NCBI GenBank assembly: GCA_021234155.1
Contig: JAJEKV010000054.1
Location: forward strand, 5,751,962 to 5,815,961
Reading direction: 5' to 3'
Length of the DNA stretch: 64,000 bases
Origin: Isoetes taiwanensis
Lineage: Eukaryota > Streptophyta > Lycopodiopsida > Isoetales > Isoetaceae
Position 1 is the stretch's first letter, and each line of letters opens with the position of its first letter. Both the position numbers and the translations under genes were made by a program. Shown here in pieces: positions 11,489 through 24,039 of the stretch. Under the pieces are notes generated by a model. That model ran no database searches. It was given only the letters and a program-made list of their open reading frames with translations, and was not told the DNA's origin.

Positions 11489-12956
11489 TTGGATAGGCAT
11501 ATTCACCCCTTATTCCTTAATCTAAACCGTACATAAAGTTCCTCGTTTGTGGGGTATGCAAGTACAAAATTTGCTATACTGTATAACAAGATTCACAAAA
11601 TACTATAAGATTTCAAACGGAATACTATATGGTGATGAGGGCTCTCGCTGCCCTACGTCACCCCCCATGTGAATATGCACCCAAACCAAAGGGGGTTTAA
11701 GGGGGATTTTAATTTAAATGTGTTGGACCCAATGGTTGTGTTAATTAATGTCAAAGATGCAAAGAAAATCAATCGATATACCGAACACGACCACAAAGAT
11801 TTCCTTCCATAAAACTTACTTCATTTAGTTATGTGTTGGTTGTTAATGTCAATGGTTGTTATGTGTTCGTTGTTATGTGTTGGGGGATTTAATTTTTATA
11901 TGTTGGATGTTAATGGTTTGTGTTGCAAAAAATTTTTTTAGGCTCCGGTTGGATGTTAATGGTTTATGTTGCCAAATTTTTTTTTGGCCCCTTCGGGGCC
12001 TTAGGGACGTCGCGTGTGACAAAAATTTTAGAATTCAAACCAGAAAAAAACTAGAATTCATTTGAGGCTTTCATCACCTGTAGCTTTTGAATTTGATCAC
12101 AATAAAACAAATAGAACATAAGTAAAAGTTACCATAAAGATAGAGCAGATTGATTCCATTATTCTGAAAGTCATAAAGTTTGCAACACCCATATACAAAC
12201 ATTTTTCAACTGGAATTTAACAGCAGCCTTTGGCCTCCATGGATTCTTATGGTGAGAAACCAAAGTGGGAAACTTTTCTGCTTCTTAGCACAAGGATCTA
12301 GAAGCCTTGGAATTTGCTTAATAATTGCCTCAAAATCTAAAAATGCATGGTAATTTTTTGCAAGCTTCATTCAGAATGAGCCATAAAACAATATCCAATA
12401 GCGCAATCCTGTATAATCAGCTGGTAGGATGTGAAAGCCTACCAAACTCGGCCGAAAAATTGCTGTTTTAGCATAGATAACTTAACCAAACATATCAATA
12501 TCATACACTATCAAAAGGATCTCGGAAGAGCTTTCCAAGCAATAAAAATCATCTCAAACAGAGCTCTGGATCAAAAGTTATGATAAGAAATGTGTTGCCG
12601 GCGAGGAAACTGCACTACATGCTCCCTTCAAGCCCTTCATGTGCCCATTATGCACCACACACACAAAAAGAGGGCTTTTGTTGTGAGCCATTGGTTGTTG
12701 ACCATTGAAAAAAAAGGCTAAAATCAATGGCCCTTCATGTGCCCATTATGCACCACACGCACAAAAAAAGGGCTTTTGTTGTGAGCCATTGGTTGTTGAC
12801 CATTGAAAAAAAAAGGCTAAAATCAATGGCTCAGAAATGGTGCACTCTAGATGTACGCATTAGTACATCCATTCGAATACATCACGCAATCATAGGAAAA
12901 CCTTAGTGAAAAGCGTACAAAAACACAAAACAACCCCCCTGTTATTTTGCTACATA
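11489..12956. other. 1.5 kb insertion in duplication copy 2
   Basis: Copy 1 reads straight across this point (5529-5550), so the segment is an insertion in copy 2 or a loss from copy 1. Its left 250 bp are an inverted, truncated version of the MITE (compare 11489-11690 with the reverse complement of about 7507-7720), ending in a MITE right end near 11735. Further MITE-end-like pieces (GTTGGATGTTAATGGTTTGT) lie at 11900-11970. The rest is unassigned and includes a 98 bp tandem repeat. No target duplication was recognised. Confidence 0.55.
12632..12829. repeat. 98 bp direct repeat, two units
   Basis: A block starting GCCCTTCATGTGCCCATTAT at 12632 recurs at 12730 with only one or two differences. 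Both units include GGGCTTTTGTTGTGAGCC and a run of A followed by GGCTAAAATCAATGG. Confidence 0.85.
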
Positions 12957-13020
12957 TTGGAAACATAGATCTCAAATTTGATGTGAAAGTGATATAATAG
13001 TTGCAAGATTTAAATATAAA

Positions 13021-13050
13021 CTAGTAAACGTGTGCCCAGCGTTGCCGGGC
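13021..13050 (-). other. Helitron 3' terminus: hairpin plus CTAG
   Basis: The minus strand reads GCCCGGCAACGCTGGGC, ACACGTTTA, CTAG. The first block folds as a 7 bp stem with one mismatch and a 3 nt loop (4 uninterrupted GC pairs at its base). The host base after CTAG is T, as expected for A^T insertion. Confidence 0.8.
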
Positions 13051-13639
13051 TAATGTCCTGGAATATGTTTTTACTCCACCTTTAATGTTCATATGCGCAA
13101 CTTCTTCATATGTCTTGCTATGTGTTTTTACTTGGCTTTCACCTCCACGTGTGCAACTTTTGACAACACTACATGTTGATGTTTGCAAGAGTAAGCATGA
13201 TTTGCTTTTCTAATTATTTTTGTTGCTGATTGAAGTTTTCTACTAAGAGTATCATCCACGTATTAACTTTGCACTTAAAGGATGGATTTTAGCAAAGAAA
13301 ACAATGCTGCATAAGAAGGTGGGGGGCGAATGTACCCTTCCTTTAAAGTGAAAATATGGGAAGACAGACCCAAAACCTATGCTCAAAATCTCATGCTTAG
13401 AAGTAAAGTAAATTATCGGTACAGATATGCAAAACATGAATATATAATAGGGTTTGTTGGTGTTCTTTTGTTCATGATAGATCTCTAAATATACATCTCC
13501 ACGTAGCAAGGTAGTTGAGTACTTAGAAATCCGTACCTTAAAAATCCGTATGCAAAGATTTTTTAAAGGTTTTTAAAAAAAATATAAAAATCCTTAGAAT
13601 ACAAATTTTATAGAAATTACAATATAGCCATTACAATAT

Positions 13640-13860
13640 GAAATTCTAAACCTGTAAGCCTACAATTCTAACCCTAAACCTAAATTCTAAACCTGTAATC
13701 CTAAATTTTCAACATTCTAACCCTAAACCTAAGTGTACACAATGTAAGCCTAAACATTCTAACCCTAAATTTAAACATTCTAACCCTAGACCTAAACATT
13801 TTAAACCCTGTAAACCTTAATTCTAAACATTCAAACCTAAACCTAAATGCGCACAAACAA
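13640..13860. repeat. Degenerate telomere-like repeats
   Basis: Many irregular copies of CCCTAAA-like units (AACCCTAAACCTAAA, TTCTAACCCTAAACC, CATTCTAACCCTAGACC) alternate with AAACATT spacers. This resembles an interstitial, decayed telomere-type array. It lies inside the Helitron near its 3' end. Confidence 0.6.
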
Positions 13861-14127
13861 ATTAGGGGCAAATTTTTTTATTTTATTTTATTTTTGCTAT
13901 CCCATTCCATAAAAATCTTTTAGAGTACGTACGGATTTTTATAGAAGATTTTTATGAATAAAAAACGGGTTTTTTAACCACCTTGCCACGTAGCGCATAT
14001 CACCAGGGGCATAATGTCAATCTTTGCTTTTACTAAGAAGCATATATGTACTCCATTGTCCACTTACCTCTCTCGTAGCACATCCACATGAGGCTATAGC
14101 AGCTCTATAATTACTTGCAGATATAAT

Positions 14128-15737
14128 ATCCTAGTCTATTATGATCAGAAATGATCACAACACTCTGGATCATGTCCTGACACTTCGAACTCTGATAGAA
14201 AAGGCTAAAGCCCATAATGCATCGCTGTTTGTAGCATTCATAGATTTCACGAAAGCTTTTGATACCGTACCACGTAAGGAGCTTAGTGAAAGAATGATTC
14301 AAATTGGCGTCCCACAGAATATCAGAGAGGCGGTTTCACAGTTGTATGCAGAAGTATTGATCAAAGTCTCGTGGGACCTGGAAGCAGATATAAAAAGCAC
14401 AGTCGGGGTACGCCAAGGCTGCCCGTTATCTCCAACGCTATTTGGAATTTTCATAGATGAACTAGAAGATTGGTTGAAAGTCAGATCTCTTGCAGGCACA
14501 AAATTAGGTACATATGTGATTCAATTACTTCTTTATGCCGATGATGTGGTATTGCTAGCAAATCACAAGAAAGTGCTACAAGACCATTTATGCAGTTTGG
14601 AGCAGTTTTGTGAATCAAAGAGAATGAGTGTAAACTTATCCAAATCCAAGATCATGGTATTCGGCACAAGGGACAGACCTGAGTTCACATACAAAGGCCA
14701 AACATCGAGGATGTTGATAGTTACAAATACCTAGAAATTGATATAGCATCAAATTACAATTTGAAAAAGCGTGTGAAACGGAGATCATCGGGGAGGCAAG
14801 GTCGCCTCAGATAAAGATCTTTGGCGAGATCTTCGCAGGCATCACTCACAGATTGGGGGCTGAAAAGAATCTTATTTAAGACTCTAGTTCAAATGGTTCT
14901 GTTATATGGTGTACCTATCTGGGGACCCGAACTTTCCAACAGATTATGGAAAGAGCTAGAAGCAGTTCAGAAAATGTTTTTAAAAGAGGAGCTTGGTATC
15001 AGATCCCAAATCCCCTATGCCATCATGCTGGCGGAAGTAGGTATGTTTCTTCTAGAACTTGAAGGCCTATACCAATCTGTTAATTTCTACAATCGAGTTA
15101 TGGCACAGAATCCAAACCGTCTGTCACATCGCGCTATGATGGCATCAGATCAGGGTTGGAAGAAAAATTTGATGCAATGGGCAAACAAATGGGGCTTGAA
15201 TAATCCAAATTGGCCTGCAGATAAAGAGGAAGCACGGTTTTTGCTAGAAAAGCTGGAAATGGACAAATTATGGGCTGAACCAGGAAAAAGGATGTTGCAG
15301 TATCGGGCCAGCATTAACCATATGGATGTATATACATGTCAAAACTATTTAAATGCATCTATACCAAAAGGAGGCAGTTGATTGCGAGATACCGAACAGG
15401 ATCCCATAAGCTCGAAGTAGAAATAGGGAGATGGGCAAGAACACCACCAGAAGACAGACTTTGTAAGATATGTAATTCAGGGGACGTTGAGGATGAACAA
15501 CATGTATTCCTGCAATGTTCAGAATATGGGCACATTAAACGCAGTTTTGGTGTTCAGACAACAGATTTATATTCATTATGGTTGATGCCACCATCATGTT
15601 TAGGGCTTTTCAGAAGGACGGTGGATGCACATCGATCCTTTTTACTCAAACTGTAAACAAGATGTTCATGTGCTCCATGGCCTCTCGAGGCATTAGATAT
15701 AAATTAAAATTAAAATTAAATTAAAATTATTATGTTC
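14128..15737 (+). mobile_element. 5'-truncated LINE nested in the Helitron
   Basis: The insertion has perfect 12 bp flanking duplications, TGCAGATATAAT, at 14116-14127 and 15738-15749. It ends in an A-rich tail made of TAAAAT/TTAAAA units. Its 3' UTR (CCATGGCCTCTCGAGGC) differs from the CCACGGAGACC family at 4644 and elsewhere, so it is a second, related lineage. It inserted after the surrounding DNA was in place. Confidence 0.85.
14141..15656 (+). pseudogene. LINE reverse transcriptase, truncated and frameshifted
   Basis: The reading frame enters the RT domain near motif 1 (DHNTLDHVLTLRTLIEKA). It shows FIDFTKAFDTVPR, GVRQGCPLSPTLFGIFIDEL and the catalytic YADDVVLLA. The frame shifts near 14734 and continues at 14821-15381 (LVQMVLLYGVPIWGPEL, LWKELEAVQKMFLKEELG). 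It shifts again near 15370 and ends at 15656 with the zinc-binding terminus (DRLCKICNSG, DEQHVFLQC). The motifs suggest a jockey/I/Tad-like clade, not plant L1. Two frameshifts and the missing 5' end make it inactive. Confidence 0.85.
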
Positions 15738-16234
15738 TGCAGATATAATGTGCATTTTATTATGTTCTATAATGGTCGGCATTGCAGCGTGTAAGTAGAG
15801 GTTATGTTTATAAGGGTGTGTAGATTTGCTAAAATTGTTGTCTCTTCTAGATTCATCCCTATTATGTTCAAATTTAATAGCATTGTACTTTGGGGTTATG
15901 ATGTAGACGTTCGGCCAATTACATGTTTGTTAAGAACAATGTATTGTGTTGGGTATAGACGTTGGAACAATTACACGTATTAGATTGGGCTCATGGCTTT
16001 GAAGTTTCACTAATTACGTGTTCTTTCATTATGCAAAAGTATAATGAGCTTGTAATAGATTGGGAAGTTGTGCTATAAGAAGGCACTCTACATGGTCTTG
16101 AAGGCACTCTCCATAACCTGGAACTTGGCTTACATAAGCCATGCTAGTAACCCTTTGATCGCGGTTGGATGAACATCCAAAACAAACATGAATAAGCAAC
16201 ATCAACTTACATAACCATCTCATAATTGCTTCTG

Positions 16235-16235
<1 letters not shown>
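15738..16235. other. Unassigned Helitron interior
   Basis: AT-rich DNA between the LINE target duplication and the first CA tract. No gene, repeat or motif recognised. Confidence 0.4.
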
Positions 16236-16273
<38 letters not shown>

Positions 16274-19200
16274 TTCACTTATTCTCTCTTTCTTTCTCTC
16301 TACTAGAGTCCTGCTTTGCCAAATGCTTCAGCAATGGCAAAATGGCTTGAATTTAGCCTTTAATTCCTATGCAAAGTGGCTAAAAACTATACTGATGACT
16401 GGTTGACTGTTTTTTTCTTTAGTACCTTTCTAATTTTATTTTCCTCTGCTAAGTGGCTGGATCTTGTACTGGAGTCTCTTTGGATTTATTTTCCTTTAGT
16501 TCCTTTGTGGTTTTATTTATTTGTCTTGTACCACCATTGTGGGCTTCCACATATCTTCTTTGCTAGTCTAGTAGTTTTCTTAGGACTTCCTAAGCTAAGT
16601 GGCTAATGGTAAATATGATACTTGTTTGCTGTTTTTGCTGTATTACCTTGGTGTTTTTTTATTGTGTATCCCACCCTTCGGGGCTTCCAATTTTTTCAGT
16701 GCTGGGTCGTCCCCTTTCTAGGGCCTTTTTTACTCTTTGGTTATTTGGCAATTTTTTGACCTCCGGTTGTTAGGATTCCTTTTTATGAATTTGTCTTGTT
16801 CGTGTAACCTAATTTATCATTTGCCTTAGTGGTTTTTTGTTTGTTATTTTCCGTTAGTAGTGCTGTGCCTTTATTGCCCTTTCCCGCTTGCCTAGTCATC
16901 CGGACTTCTTGAAATTCTGGAGTTGGCGTCCACTTCTTTCACAAGTTTCGGCACTTCATACAGTCTTCCGCTTGTTTCTTGCAATCTACCTTCTTCAACG
17001 TTGCCTTCTCTTTCTCTCGGGCTTTCTTCTAAGGTATTTCATGCGGGTCTGTTTTTGTCATTTGCTTAGCTATTTGTTTCTGTATATGCTTCTGATATTG
17101 CATTTCAATCTTTTCTGGTGCTTCTGCAATTCTATTGTCTGATTGATGCTGATGTCTTTAACTCTTTCCTCTCTGGTTTCACTTTAATTTGTTGAATTTC
17201 TTCCTCCCTTTACCTTTCTTGGGCTAATTGCTAACAATTTGCCTATTGTGCTTGTTTCTTTGCCAAGATGTGGCGTGCTGGATATGTTTTTCCCCGCTTT
17301 ATTTGTTCTTTTTCCAGCCTATACATGCTGCAGTTAGCTTATCCTGTGCCATTTTTGTCCTATGGCAATTAGCCTCTTTGATTTGCCCTTATGACCAGCT
17401 TGTGCCAATTTAATTTGTGCCTAGTTGTCTAAGTGCTTTTTGCTTAAAAAAATTTTTCTGTCTTGCTTATGCTTGTCCTTCGTTTGCTTGTTGCATTTTT
17501 CTGTAACTTTTCCTTTTTGGTTTCACTTCATTTTCTTGGTTTTCTTCCTCCCTTTACCTATCTTGAGCTTTTTGTTAACAATTTGCCTGTGTGCTGCTTC
17601 TTCATCTGCCAGTTGTGGCATGCTGGCTCTTGCATTTATTTCCCTTGTTATATTTGTTCTTTTTCCTGCATTTAGCTTCTGCGTTTGGCTTCTCCTGTGC
17701 CTTTTGTGTCTAAAGGCATTTTGCTTCTTTGAATTGCCCGTCTGCCTAGCACGTGCCCTTTTAATTTGTGCATTGTTTAACTTGTTCTTTATTTCCTGCC
17801 TTTGCTATTGTAGTAGGCTTCTCATATGCCTAGTTTTCTAATGGCTCTTTCCTTCTATGTTTTGCCTTTCTATTTTTTATTATTTGCTATTGTTGCATTG
17901 ACCTTTTCTCCCTTGCTGGTATTTATATTTTCTGTAATTTATCCCTTACTGCTTTTGCTATCCTCGTCTAGTATGCTACTTTCTCCTTTTTTACTCTATG
18001 TTTGTATTTCTCTTTGCTTTATGCTCTTCTTGTACCTTTCATTTCTAAAGGCATTTTATATTTAATTATCTAGGCTTTTCAGAGCAACGTCATTCTGATG
18101 TTGCCTTCTGAAATATCTGTCTGCTTCTGCAATTCTTTTGCTTGCTTGCTGCTTATTTCTTATCTCCTTCCTATGTGGTTTCTCTTTAGCATATTAATTT
18201 CCCTCCCTTTTCCTTTCTTGGACCTTTTGTTAACTTTTTACCTTTGTTGTGCTAGTTCTTGTACCAGTTTTGGCGTGCTGACTGTGGTTTATATTTCCCG
18301 TGCTTAGTTTCATCTCTATTTCCTGCTTTTAGCTGCTGTAGTAGTCTTCTCTTGCATTTATTGTCTTATGGCTTCTTGCTTGTTTGATTTGCCCTTTTAC
18401 CTAGCTTTTGCCATTGTATTTTCTGTTGTGTCTGGTTTGATCTTTCTTCCTGCCTATAGCTAATGAAGTAGGCATATCCTGTACCTTTATTTGTAATGGC
18501 ATCTCCTGTAGACTGTTTTGCCTTTGTTGCATTCACTTTCCATGCTGGATTTTTTTTCTGTAAGCTGGTTTTTTGAAGGAACAAAGTATATAATTTAGCA
18601 GGTGCGGATATTATGTCTGGTAGTGGACCATTTGATCAGTAGTTTTAGGTTTTGTTTTTCCTTGCTTCTTAGAACAGTGATGGCTAATTCCAGACTGGTC
18701 CCTTAATTTATTTTTTACATTTACCCTTTGCCCTTGTGCTTTGGGTAGTATATCTCTTGTTTCTGAAGTTGGCCTCTTATGGTGTGAGTTTTTTCCTATT
18801 CTGTCCTTTGTTTGTATTTTTCATTGCTTTGTTGCTCCTCTTGTGGCTTTATTATTTTTCTAAAGGCTAGTTGTGCTCCTCTGTTTTATGTTAAGTTCAT
18901 GACATTTAATTTCCTGAAATGCATCTCCTTTGCCACTTAACTGATATTAGCAGTTACCTTGTGGATACACACAAGACTGCTATACATAGCAGTAAGGAAT
19001 TTTATTTGAAGGAATTTACCCTAGTGATTTGAACACTAATTTTGCTAGTAGAGATGAAAATTCTTTAAGAGATCTATTGCTAAAATGTATGTCTTTTTAA
19101 GAATATATGATGTTATCATTCTTAAAGTTTCATGCTTAGATCTATATTTTAGCTTTGACATGGATAACAACTGGGTGGTGGCTATGACACCTGCAGTTCC

Positions 19201-22200
19201 CAGGTCTAGTTACTATTACTATACTAACTTAAGCTCCTGGATGGTCTGAGGTACCACGCCTCTACCCTTGAGCAAAAATGTAGATGCTTACATTGAAATT
19301 TTTAGGATGTGCTGAGATCCTTCCTATGAACTTCCTGAGATTTACCATGCTAGATGTTTTTTTATTCCAGAAAATAAATTCCTGTTTTCAGACAGTTGGG
19401 AAAAAATCTTTTTATATTATATTATATCATGTGAATTCATGTAATTTATGCATCCCAATGAGGTGTGTCTGTTCAGTGATCAATTTATGAATTTAAGTGG
19501 CTTCTTTGTCTTATGATATGACCTGTTCTTTACACACACACACACACAAAATTTCACTTGTCCTCTCTTTCTTTCTCTCTACTAGAATCCTGCTTTGCCA
19601 AATGCTTCAGCAATGGCAAAATAGCTTGAATTTATCCTTTAATTCCTATGCTAAGTGGCTAGAAGCTATACTAATGTCTGGTTGACTGTTATTTCCTTTA
19701 GTACCCTTTTAATTAATTTTATTTTTTATCCCACCCTTGGGGCTTCCATAGGTTAATGATATCCTATCTTGGGCTGATTTTCCTTTATGGTTATTTATCC
19801 TTTACCATTTTCCTCTGGGTGGAGGTATATCTGAGGTTTTTTGGATGGTGTTCCCTTTTACCCTTGTATTTCTCCTTCCCATGCTAAGCTTATTTTTGGT
19901 TTTGTTTATGGGTGGTTGATAGCCCTTCTCGGAAATTTTTTTTCTATATGGTTGATTGTCTTTGGCTCTCAACCTTTAGTTTGTTAGGATTTAGTTTTGT
20001 AAGTTTGTCCTTTTCGTTTTAACCTAATCTATCATTTAGTTTAGTGGTGTAGTGGTTCCGGATCTCACTTCTGTTAATCATGCCTGGCATTTATTGCCCT
20101 CTCCCGCGTTTCTACTCTTCCTATTTCTTGAATTATTCATTCGCCCCTGCTGTCGTCCATCTCGTTCAAAAGTTCCAGCCCCGTTTACTTGCCTTTGCTG
20201 GTGTCCTGCATTTCCTCTTCTTCAACGTTTCCTTCTACCTTTCTCAGGCTATCTCCTAAGGTATTTCTTGTGATTCATGTTTTCGGTTTATGCTTAAGTA
20301 GTTTCAATTGCCTTTCTTCTGTTTTTGCTCTCCAATTTGTTTATTTGCTGCTGTTCTCCTTTGTTTTTTCTGTATTTTCCTCTCTGGGTTCACTGTAAAT
20401 TGTTGGTTTTCATCTTCCCTGTGCCCTTTGCTTGAGTTTTTTGTTAACATTTTGCATATGTTGTGCTTGATCCTTTGCCAGTGGTGTCAAGCTGACTTTG
20501 GCATTTATTTCCTTTGCTAATTTTGTTGTTTGTCCTGCCCTTTGCTGCTACAGTAAGTTTTCCAATTTATCTGCCAGCTTCTGCAGTCTAATATATGGCT
20601 TGTTTCTTTCTTCCCTACTCTAATCGTTCCTCTGGCAGTTGTGGCTTGCTGACCTTTGCTTCCCTTGCTATTTTTGATTTTTTCCTGCCTTTAACTGCTG
20701 TAGGAGGCATCTTCTGTGCCTTAAATTTCTAAAGGCATTTTGCTTCCTTGATTTGCCTTTTGCTGGTGCTGACCTCCTCTGATATGTTTCGTTTGTGCAC
20801 TTCTTGTGCCTTTCTTTTATTGTCTAAAGGCCTTTATGTTCTAGTTGTCTAAGCTGTTTTGAGCAACGTCATTCCTTTGTTGCTTGTTGTATCTTCTTTC
20901 TGCTTGTGCTTTTTCTTTGCATGCTTGCTGCTTTTTTCTGTCCTGCTTCATATCTGTTTTCTCTGATCAGATTTAACGGGCTGGCAGTGGTTCCCCTTTC
21001 CCTTGTTAATCTTATTTCCTACCTCTAGCTGCTGTTGTAAATTTCTCCAGTGCCTTTGTGGTCTTTTGACAAGTTTCTTGTTTAATTTGCCTTTCGGCCT
21101 TGGTTCTGCCATGGTATTTGTGGCAATGCTAGATCTGACCCTTGCTCCAGCCTGTTGCTATTGATATAGGCTTCTCCTTTATTTTCTTTAAACTCTTTGA
21201 TTCTATGGTTTGCCCTACTACCTTTGTTAATTTCTTTGCTGTACATGCTTGGACCTTACTGGTTCTGCTAACCTTCTCTGATTTATTTCTTTCTCCTTTA
21301 TTGCTACTTGTTTGTCTTCTTCTATGGCTTACTGCAATTCTTGTGCCTTTAATTTGTAAAGGCTTTTCAGATTTATTATTTAAGTTGTTTTGAGCAACGT
21401 GTGTGCTCTTGTTGCTAGTAATATCGTATGTCTTCTTCTCCAGAACAGTTCATTTTTTGTAGTTTTCTTTTGTATGCCGTTAAGTCCTAATTGTCTAAGT
21501 TGTTTTGAGCAACGTCATCCCTTTGTTGCTTGCTGCTTCTTCTTTCTGTTTCTGCTTTTAATATGCATGCTTGTTGCTGTTTTCTGTTCTGCCTCACTTG
21601 TGTTTTCTTTAATCATGTTAATTTCCTAGAGTTGATGTGCCTTTCTGCCCAGATTATGCCAGTGTATTTTATGCAGTACATTTGCTTTGCCACTTTACTG
21701 ACAGTAGCAGTTACCTTGTGGATACACACAAGACTGCGATATATGAATACAAATAGTAATGAATATTCTATGATGGACTGTACCTAGCGAATTGAATACT
21801 ATGCTAGGACAGCTAGTAGAGATGAAAATATTTTAAGAGAGTTATGGTTGGAAAGTATGTTTCTTAAGAATTTATGCTGCTATCATTCTTAAAGTTTCAT
21901 GCTTAGATCTATGTTTTAGCTTTGACATGGATAACAACTGGGTGGTGGCTATGACACCTGCAGTTCCCAGGTCTAGTTACTATTTTTATACTAACTTAAG
22001 CTCCTGGATGGTCTGCAGGTACCACGCCTCTACCCTTGAGCAAAAATGTAGATGCTTGCATTGAAATTGTTAGGATGTGGTGAGATCCTTCTTATGAACT
22101 TCCTGAAATATTACCATGCTAGATGTTGTATTGATTCCAGAAAATAAATTCCTGTTTTCAGACAGTTGGGTAAATCTTTTATATTATATATCATGTGAAC

Positions 22201-22290
22201 TCATGTAATTTATGCATCCCAATGAGGTGTTCATGTTCCGTGATCAATTTATGAATTTAAGTGGCTTCTTTGTCATATGATATGAAATCT

Positions 22291-22345
<55 letters not shown>
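16236..22345 (+). repeat. Two large T-rich tandem units bounded by CA tracts
   Basis: CA microsatellites at 16236-16268, 19532-19548 and 22293-22345 delimit two direct units (about 3.3 and 2.75 kb). Each unit opens with AAATTTCACTT, a CTCTCTTTCTTTCTCTC run and CCTGCTTTGCCAAATGCTTC. Each closes with a well conserved block of about 400 bp (19130-19531 and 21893-22292). The interior is extremely pyrimidine-rich on the plus strand and is itself a decayed array of about 330 bp subunits, with recurring phrases such as GCCAGTTGTGGC, CTGCCTTTAGCTGCTGTAG, TCTAAAGGCATTTTGCTTC and TTTGAGCAACGTCATTCC. The many plus-strand hydrophobic frames are by-products of T-richness. Confidence 0.8.
22293..22345. repeat. 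(CA)n microsatellite
   Basis: About 26 uninterrupted CA units, followed by irregular GACGACGCACGACGACGACG. It is the longest of the three CA tracts and closes the second T-rich unit. Confidence 0.95.
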
Positions 22346-22347
<2 letters not shown>

Positions 22348-24039
22348 GACGACGCACGACGACGACGCACACGCACACATTTTTGAGATACAACCAATTC
22401 AAAAATACCAAAGAGCTGCTAATTCTAAAATTTCTTATCCTTCATAAAACCATAATTGTCATTTCAGGAGCAGTAGTTATTGTTCAAGGCTTTCTATCGC
22501 AAGACATAGCTTGCAAAGTTAAGAAAATAAATGATTTCATATGGCACATGTTCTCTACCTTTGAATCAATTTCATTTAATCTTCAACAAATATCACATTC
22601 TCGTCTAATATGTCAGCAGATGATAATCCATTTGTTGTCAATATCGTTGGACACAAAATAAACTATACTTTCTAATTTCCTGCAAACCTGCTCCTAATAA
22701 TTTCTTTTCACGTGGCATGATAATGGCTACTATGGCCGGCCAACTGCTTTTAACTGGCAAGAAGTGGAGAACCTTGGGACCTTCGATCATGCATCATCCA
22801 AAATTGCTCTGGCAGCAGAGCTTGACTACCAACGCATTACACATACGACGAATGGACTGGAACATCAGAATAAAATGTCAAGCAATCTAAGAATGTGATT
22901 GCAATGATAGAGATGGACATCAAAACACTAATAGAATATGATAGGTCACAAGTCACTATATGGGATTTACATTCCTCTTGTATGCAACTAATTGATCCCA
23001 TCCTTATGACTGGCAGAAAAACAACCATGAAACCATGATCAATACATGCTGCTAGTTGAAATATATATTTAGAGAACAATTGCTGCATAGAAAATGGAAC
23101 TGTCATTACAAATGCTAAAAGAGTAAATGTGAAACCCTGAAGAATGCACAAAGATAAAAGGCAAAAAAAGTTGTAGGACCCGTAGAAATGTTGGACTGAC
23201 CAAATGTATGGTGCATCATAACAATTCAAGCAGGGCCTTTTATTAATCAATAGCAATTTGACCTGCTTGTTCTTGTAGTCATATAGCAGCTATAAGCTGC
23301 CAAATTATTATGCTAGAGGAATGGGAAAGCAATGATAATAGCAAGTCTAACGTTAAGTGAGAATATTACTGCTGCACATAATAAGCTTGTAAATAATGCC
23401 ATCAATTCAGAATCAACATGTTCATATGGCTTATTGAAGCATCAGGATAAAGGTACATAGTAGAAGGAAAAAGGAAGCATAACCTATGCCCTGTAATAGA
23501 AACGACGTTCTATCTTATAAATTTGTCCATCAAATTGGCGTCATACCTTAGTTAAACTCTTTTTGGAGAAGAGTAATGCCCCTGAACAATGCCAACTTTA
23601 GAAAATGGTCCAAATCCTAGCTGCAAAGGAACTTTGGCAATATTAGGACATTGTATTGCAATACATATTTTGCAAGAAGACACAAATGCTTTTAACAAAT
23701 TACTGGAAAACAGTAGACTGCAAAATAAGCTTACTTATAATGCCTGAGACAATTTTAGAGGAAAGCCAAGATGTATACGCCATGAAAACTGTATAAATAG
23801 ACATGACTTTGAGACTATACTATAGAGTACAATCTGCAATCTAGAAACTTGAAAGAACACCTCTAAACATTAATAAAAGTAAACCTTCGGGGAAATGTGG
23901 AGTCAAAATTCTAAAATCTGCACTTATGGGCAAACATGGAACATGCTGTGACCTTCCTTTTGCTGCAAGCTCACTTCCTTCTTACTACTGCAAGCTATCG
24001 TGATGGCCAAAAAATGCCGAAAATCAGCCCCTGAACCAT
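22346..24039. other. Unassigned Helitron interior, possibly 3' flank of the captured gene
   Basis: AT-rich DNA with no recognisable protein. On the minus strand it lies directly downstream of the stop codon at 24040, so the first few hundred bases could be a 3' UTR carried along with the fragment. A 139-codon minus-strand frame at 22837-23256 is hydrophobic and matches nothing I know. Confidence 0.35.

Noticed and set aside
12600..12840. Direct repeats that could suggest a CRISPR-like array
   Set aside because: Only two 98 bp units without spacers, in a plant nuclear genome; a simple tandem duplication.
16376..21787. Many plus-strand open frames rich in F, L, C and S that look like membrane proteins
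   Set aside because: They arise from the T-rich, stop-poor composition; overlapping frames are equally open, there are no recognisable families, and the underlying DNA is a decayed tandem array.
22837..23256. 139-codon minus-strand frame with hydrophobic segments
   Set aside because: No family resemblance, no splice context and AT-rich codon pattern; most likely chance, although it lies downstream of the captured gene fragment.
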